Shown in pieces: positions 63,005 through 63,520 of a DNA stretch of 63,520 nt; positions within the stretch are counted from its first letter, which is position 1; each line of letters begins with the position of its first letter. The stretch covers positions 1 to 63,520 of the forward strand of contig NZ_JABFBC010000005.1 in the NCBI RefSeq assembly GCF_013093415.1. Reading direction: 5' to 3'. A program made the translations under genes and the position numbers. The notes beneath the pieces were generated by a model. That model saw only the letters and a list, made by a program, of their open reading frames with translations, searched no databases and was not told the DNA's origin. This DNA comes from Halovulum dunhuangense (GTDB lineage: Bacteria; Pseudomonadota; Alphaproteobacteria; Rhodobacterales; Rhodobacteraceae).

Positions 63005-63246
63005 ATCTGTGCGTCGCGTTGAATAGCCGGCTCTTGCACCGGGTCGGCTGTTGTCCGATCCGGCTGAGCGGCGATGTGTCGTTCCGGGTAGTTCGGGCCG
63101 AAGGAGATCCGTGCACGCTCGCGACAGATGCCAGACGGCTTGAACGGCACTCGTGGTGTCACAAGTTCGGCCGCAACGCAAGCCACGGGCGCGCATGCCC
63201 GCCTTCGGGTGCGGGTGGCCCCGGCCGCGGACGGGCCCGTGTCAGA
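63005..63246. other. Intergenic region upstream of the MFS gene
   Basis: About 240 bases that must hold the MFS promoter on the minus strand. No convincing promoter boxes, coding frame or RNA structure recognised. The flanking hairpin and pentamer repeat are listed separately. Confidence 0.35.
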
Positions 63247-63270
63247 CCACCGGGGCCTTCGGCCCGGTGG
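63247..63270. terminator. Terminator-like hairpin after the DksA-like gene
   Basis: CCACCGGGGCC (63247-63257) pairs with GGCCCGGTGG (63261-63270), one bulged G, around a TTC loop, forming a stable GC-rich stem. It lies downstream of the minus-strand DksA-like gene. No long T-run follows on either strand. Confidence 0.6.
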
Positions 63271-63294
63271 CTTGGCTTGGCTTGGCTTGGCTTG
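63268..63294. repeat. Pentanucleotide tandem repeat
   Basis: Five uninterrupted GGCTT units in a row between the terminator hairpin and the end of the DksA-like gene. Such short repeats slip readily, but this one lies outside any coding frame that I recognise. Confidence 0.85.
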
Positions 63295-63306
63295 CTGGTC
63301 GGCGGA

Positions 63307-63520
63307 TCAGCCTGCGCAGTCCCTGCATCGGATGGTTGTCGGGTTGAGGTCGAGGCGGGGGGTTCCGATGAAGTCGCCGCAGCCGTCGCACCATCCGAAC
63401 TCGCCCGCTTCGATCCGGCGGATCGCGGCCTCGATCGCGCGGGCGCGGCCCATGCGCCGGGCGTCCTGCGCGGCGGCCATGGCCTGCTGCTGCAGCGCGT
63501 CCATGCGGCTCAGGCGGCCG
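63307..63520 (-). CDS. DksA/TraR C4-type zinc-finger protein (5' end outside the window)
   Basis: The C-terminal part of a DksA/TraR-like protein. The zinc finger is formed by WCDGC and CRDC (CxxC pairs) with GEFGWCDGCGDFIGTPRLDLNPTTIRC around them. The residues GRLSR that continue in frame to the window edge, before the internal Met at 63504, match the usual GRLSRMDALQQQAMA motif. The true start therefore lies beyond base 63520, and 65 residues from 63504 is not the full protein. DksA-like proteins enter the RNA polymerase secondary channel and alter initiation. Confidence 0.85.
   Translation of the reverse strand, partial: GRLSRMDALQQQAMAAAQDARRMGRARAIEAAIRRIEAGEFGWCDGCGDFIGTPRLDLNPTTIRCRDCAG

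Overview
The window is about 63.5 kb of very GC-rich, gene-dense DNA. It looks like an alphaproteobacterial accessory or catabolic region, most likely from the Rhodobacterales (Paracoccus/Rhodobacter/Roseobacter relatives). The reasons are two complete TRAP transporters and a remnant of a third, a Bzt/Aap-type amino-acid ABC transporter, an xsc–sulfate-exporter–ackA taurine-dissimilation module, and many four-base ATGA start/stop overlaps. This placement rests on gene families and layout; no database search was possible. I saw no rRNA, intact tRNA, CRISPR array or insertion sequence.

Layout. (1) 166-5437, minus: an operon of OsmC protein, TRAP transporter (DctPQM), a 3-hydroxyisobutyrate-dehydrogenase-like enzyme behind a 16-codon leader ORF, and a ThuA protein. 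A perfect LacI-type operator overlaps its promoter. (2) 5941-14919: a divergent catabolic cluster. Minus strand: intradiol dioxygenase, IclR regulator, amidohydrolase. Plus strand: citryl-CoA-lyase-like protein, class III CoA-transferase, TRAP transporter, FMN reductase. An IclR-type palindrome lies between the arms. (3) 15113-24929, plus: FadR-type GntR regulator, Dpp/Gsi-like peptide ABC transporter, gamma-glutamyltransferase, DUF1028 protein, quinone oxidoreductase. It looks like a system for importing and opening gamma-glutamyl peptides. (4) 24967-26400, minus: mannose-1-phosphate guanylyltransferase. (5) 26626-28916, plus: an unfamiliar MerR-like/VWA-domain pair with a possible small third gene. 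(6) 29017-31042: two membrane proteins and a PNPOx-like gene broken by an in-frame amber codon.

(7) 31092-36042: a damaged organosulfonate region. A TRAP permease C-terminal remnant and an N-terminally truncated xsc abut back to back, which indicates a deletion or rearrangement. Intact neighbours are a TauE/SafE exporter, an IclR regulator, a YeiH-type exporter and acetate kinase. (8) 36116-40554, minus: a hybrid sensor kinase with its own periplasmic binding protein. (9) 40865-45333: TadE/TadG-like pseudopilin-type proteins without Tad secretion genes, an OmpR-type regulator and two small proteins. (10) 45638-53486, minus: a seven-gene operon of class V PLP enzyme, amino-acid ABC transporter, RpiR regulator and dihydropyrimidinase. 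(11) 53969-61401, plus: an orphan GroEL, a small protein, an RsuA/RluE pseudouridine synthase, then a tight operon of spermidine-synthase-like protein, zinc-ribbon methyltransferase, stand-alone Hen1-like RNA 3'-end methyltransferase and HelD-type ATPase, followed by two small unknowns. (12) 61772-63520: an MFS transporter and a DksA/TraR zinc-finger protein cut by the window edge.

The best candidates for something undescribed are the Hen1-like/HelD operon (56491-60667), where a possible RNA-3'-end-protecting methyltransferase sits beside an RNA-polymerase-recycling motor without Pnkp, and the MerR-VWA pair (26626-28732). The two broken genes and the dctM/xsc scar are the clearest signs of recent decay.
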